Translations under genes and position numbers: made by a program | Shown: positions 62,216-64,000 of the stretch, piece after piece | Numbering within the stretch: the first letter of the stretch is position 1 | Layout of the letters: each line of letters opens with the position of its first letter | DNA from: Clostridia bacterium | GTDB lineage: Bacteria > Bacillota > Clostridia > Acetivibrionales > DSM-27016 | Assembly (NCBI GenBank): GCA_026414765.1 | Contig: JAOAIJ010000039.1 | Coordinates: forward strand, 62,001 to 126,000 | Direction of reading: 5' to 3' | DNA length: 64,000 nucleotides | The notes under the pieces: generated by a model | The model's input: only the letters and a program-made list of their open reading frames with translations | What the model was told of the DNA's origin: nothing | The model's database searches: none

Positions 62216-62964
62216 ATATATATTATGATGAAGTCTTAAAGGGCAAGGTAGCGGTTATTACCGGAGCAGGGCGAGGCATAGGAAAAGCAATTGCAATAGC
62301 TTATGCAAATGCAGGTGCGGATGTTGTCTGTGCAGCTAGGACAGAAGCTGAAATCGAGCAAACTGTAAATGAAATATCAGCGAAGGGCGGAAAGGCGATA
62401 GCAATAAAAACAGATGTTACTTGTATTGAATCAGTTAATAGTATGTTTGAAAAAGCTGTACAGAATTTTGGAGGTATTGATATCCTGGTTATAAATGCAG
62501 GCGCAAACTATGACCGGGAAACAGTAGAAAACAGTAAATTTGAAAACTGGAAGAGAACGCTTGATGTTAATCTGTACAGAGCCTACTACTGCGCTCATGC
62601 AGCTATTCCATATCTAAAGCAGAGGGGTGCGGGTAAGATAATCACTGTAGGTTCAGGCCTTGGACACCGTGGATATGCAGGTGGTGCAGCATATTCCTGT
62701 TCAAAAGCCGGCTTATGGATGCTGACACGCATATTGGCTCAAGAACTTTTGCAGTACAAAATCAGTGTAAATGAATTAATTCCAGGGCCTGTACAAACAT
62801 CGATTGATGATAATGCTAAAACCAGTAGTAATAAAGTTCAGGCAATGGAAAGCGAGTGGCAAAAGCAGCCTGAAGATGTTATCCCACTTGCGTTATTTCT
62901 GGCAGGCCAGCCTGATATTGGGCCAACAGCTCAAAGCTTCAGCTTAATGCGTAGAGATAATTAG
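62212..62964 (+). CDS. Short-chain dehydrogenase/reductase
   Basis: 250 residues. The classical motifs TGAGRGIGKA, the NAG core (INAGAN), SGLGHRG and YSCSK are present. A classical SDR with NAD(P) cofactor. The substrate is unknown. Overlap with the exporter suggests that the pair processes and exports one compound. Confidence 0.88.
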   Translation: MNIYYDEVLKGKVAVITGAGRGIGKAIAIAYANAGADVVCAARTEAEIEQTVNEISAKGGKAIAIKTDVTCIESVNSMFEKAVQNFGGIDILVINAGANYDRETVENSKFENWKRTLDVNLYRAYYCAHAAIPYLKQRGAGKIITVGSGLGHRGYAGGAAYSCSKAGLWMLTRILAQELLQYKISVNELIPGPVQTSIDDNAKTSSNKVQAMESEWQKQPEDVIPLALFLAGQPDIGPTAQSFSLMRRDN

Positions 62965-63029
62965 CTTTTGTTTTACGTACTGCTGGCAAGTAATGCTTAG
63001 TAAATTTTACCGGTCAGGTTTTATTTGTA

Positions 63030-63161
63030 ATGCACTCTTTTACAGCAACTGGATACGAGTACGCTGATGCCCCTGAACTCGAGGTATATCCACCGGAGAA
63101 TGAAGATTCAGAAGGCTACCGTTGCGAAGTATGGGTATTTATTCTAAATATTAACCAATGA
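63030..63161 (+). pseudogene. Remnant of a GyrI-like effector-binding protein
   Basis: A 43-codon frame translates as MHSFTATGYEYADAPELEVY, then PPENEDSEGYRCEVW, ending in a stop. It has the C-terminal end of a GyrI-like/effector-binding domain (ATGYEYADAPELEVYPP) but nothing of the domain's start. It is best read as the 3' end of a deleted gene. Confidence 0.6.
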
Positions 63162-63167
63162 AATAAA

Positions 63168-63806
63168 TTATGGGATCCTTCTGAAGCCCAGGATGTTGCT
63201 CCTATATCGCAGCTCAGGCACTAAATTCCCACTCCCATTAAATATCATATGGCTATACCAAATACGGTAAGGCTTATCCGATTGATTAAGTATGCAGTGC
63301 CGGTTCAGGTCTTTATCCTGCCAATACAAATATCTGCCGTTGTGTACATCTCTTTTCCCGTCATCCCTTATGTAACAAAAAGCAATGGATTGGGTAGGGA
63401 GTATTTTATCAACATCATTTTTATGGATGGTATAGTATGAAGAGCCCGGCCGGAAATCTTTACAATAACCGCTGATATCCTTATACCTGATAGGATTCTC
63501 GAAATCCCTATAACGATAATTGAAGCCCGGAACCAGCTGGACCTCCCTCACATTGAATACTCCGATTTCACTAAAATTCGGATTTCCACTCGTACAATGT
63601 CCTGCGTGGTTAAAAACTACTACTTCCACACTATTAATAGCATTCGTATTAAAGGTATCGACCTTAGCCCCATTCACTATTGCATACGTAAATTTTCCAT
63701 TATGGATGCAATACCGCCCGCTTTTATCCGAATGTGAACAATACTCTTCATTATTTGCACGTGTAAATTTGATTCCAATACAGGAACCTTTCACAATAAT
63801 TGCCAT
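63168..63806 (-). CDS. Cys/His-rich protein of unknown function
   Basis: 212 residues, start ATG at 63806 behind AGAGGTG. No signal peptide, no membrane segment. Eight cysteines and several histidines are spread along the length (CSHSDKSGRYCIHNGKF, FNHAGHCTSGN), which could bind metal, though no known zinc motif fits. Many aromatic residues suggest a beta-rich fold. Not recognised. Confidence 0.6.
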   Translation of the reverse strand: MAIIVKGSCIGIKFTRANNEEYCSHSDKSGRYCIHNGKFTYAIVNGAKVDTFNTNAINSVEVVVFNHAGHCTSGNPNFSEIGVFNVREVQLVPGFNYRYRDFENPIRYKDISGYCKDFRPGSSYYTIHKNDVDKILPTQSIAFCYIRDDGKRDVHNGRYLYWQDKDLNRHCILNQSDKPYRIWYSHMIFNGSGNLVPELRYRSNILGFRRIP

Positions 63807-63994
63807 TTAAGTTCACCTCTATACTATATTATGAAAACTCTATTTATAGTGTTACTCCATCGCTTCAAATCAACAGCCTCCATTATCAACAAATATAGTT
63901 ATGTTAATGAAGGTAAAAGAATTTATCAAAACACTGGTGACATTTTATGTCTACTCAGCATATCTGTATAGTAATAAGTATACGAGGTGGAATT

Positions 63995-64000
63995 ATGAGA
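63995..64000 (+). CDS. Start of a gene cut by the window edge
   Basis: GAGGTGG at 63984-63990 is followed by ATG at 63995 and then AGA, so a plus-strand gene probably starts here; two codons only are visible. Confidence 0.45.

Overview
The window reads as chromosomal DNA from a spore-forming Firmicute of the class Clostridia. The evidence is a small acid-soluble spore protein gene, AGGAGG-type ribosome binding sites, frequent TTG/GTG starts, a split (two-subunit) transketolase, S-layer-homology (SLH)-type modules next to a CsaB-type pyruvyl transferase, and an AT-rich base composition. A cellulolytic Clostridium/Acetivibrio/Ruminiclostridium-like host is my inference; no species can be named from this sequence alone.

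Layout. (1) 1-8.2 kb is a minus-strand cell-surface polymer cluster: a DUF4330 protein (cut by the window edge), a CDP-glycerol-type glycerophosphotransferase, a flippase, a LicC-like nucleotidyltransferase, a family 2 glycosyltransferase, a membrane acyltransferase and a secreted protein of unknown function, followed on the plus strand by a hexapeptide acyltransferase. (2) 8.2-13.2 kb (plus) holds housekeeping genes: NAD(P)H-hydrate repair enzyme, CBS-domain protein, alanine racemase and a MazEF-type toxin-antitoxin pair, the alr-mazEF order known from Bacillus. (3) 13.5-22.8 kb is a second surface region: an FAD oxidoreductase with an SLH-like tail, convergent to a six-gene minus operon (ATP-grasp ligase, PHP phosphoesterase, SLH-containing polysaccharide deacetylase, nucleotide-sugar epimerase, a glycosyltransferase-CsaB fusion, and a TagA-type glycosyltransferase). 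(4) 22.9-33.9 kb holds YitT, transketolase, LemA/TPM/LURP-one, a peptidoglycan-binding protein with a degenerate M23 domain, a cation-efflux protein behind a probable Ni/Co riboswitch, and two orphan genes. (5) 34-37 kb is a BlaR1/BlaI-type sensor-repressor pair with two recognisable operators. (6) 37.1-46.6 kb is the arginine/carbamoyl-phosphate region (argB, a PilZ gene, argD, carA, carB, argF, GNAT) with two promoters overlaid by ARG-box-like sites.

(7) 46.8-56.4 kb (plus) carries an MsmX-like ABC ATPase, a PucR/CdaR regulator, the division/cell-wall set ftsE-ftsX-M23 activator-CtpA protease, a spore protein, a methyltransferase, an MGMT-like protein, a cold-shock protein and Hsp33. (8) 56.5-57.1 kb is a five-tRNA operon (Val, Asp, Phe, Gly, Cys). 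(9) A small integrated element of about 4.2 kb follows directly: a tyrosine recombinase starts just after tRNA-Cys, and a 47-base copy of the tRNA 3' half marks the far end. Its cargo is a sigma-like factor and an AraC regulator with two effector-binding domains. (10) Beyond it lie a LysE-type exporter overlapping a short-chain dehydrogenase, a gene remnant, and an orphan Cys/His-rich gene.

The most notable observations are the tRNA-Cys element with its sigma-like cargo, the glycosyltransferase-CsaB fusion inside an SLH-related operon, the coupled ATP-grasp/PHP/deacetylase trio, a cell-wall M23 protein lacking both catalytic histidines, and the BlaRI pair whose sensor lacks a recognisable penicillin-binding domain but has two TACA-N2-TGTA operators on its promoter. 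No CRISPR array, rRNA or intact insertion sequence was seen.
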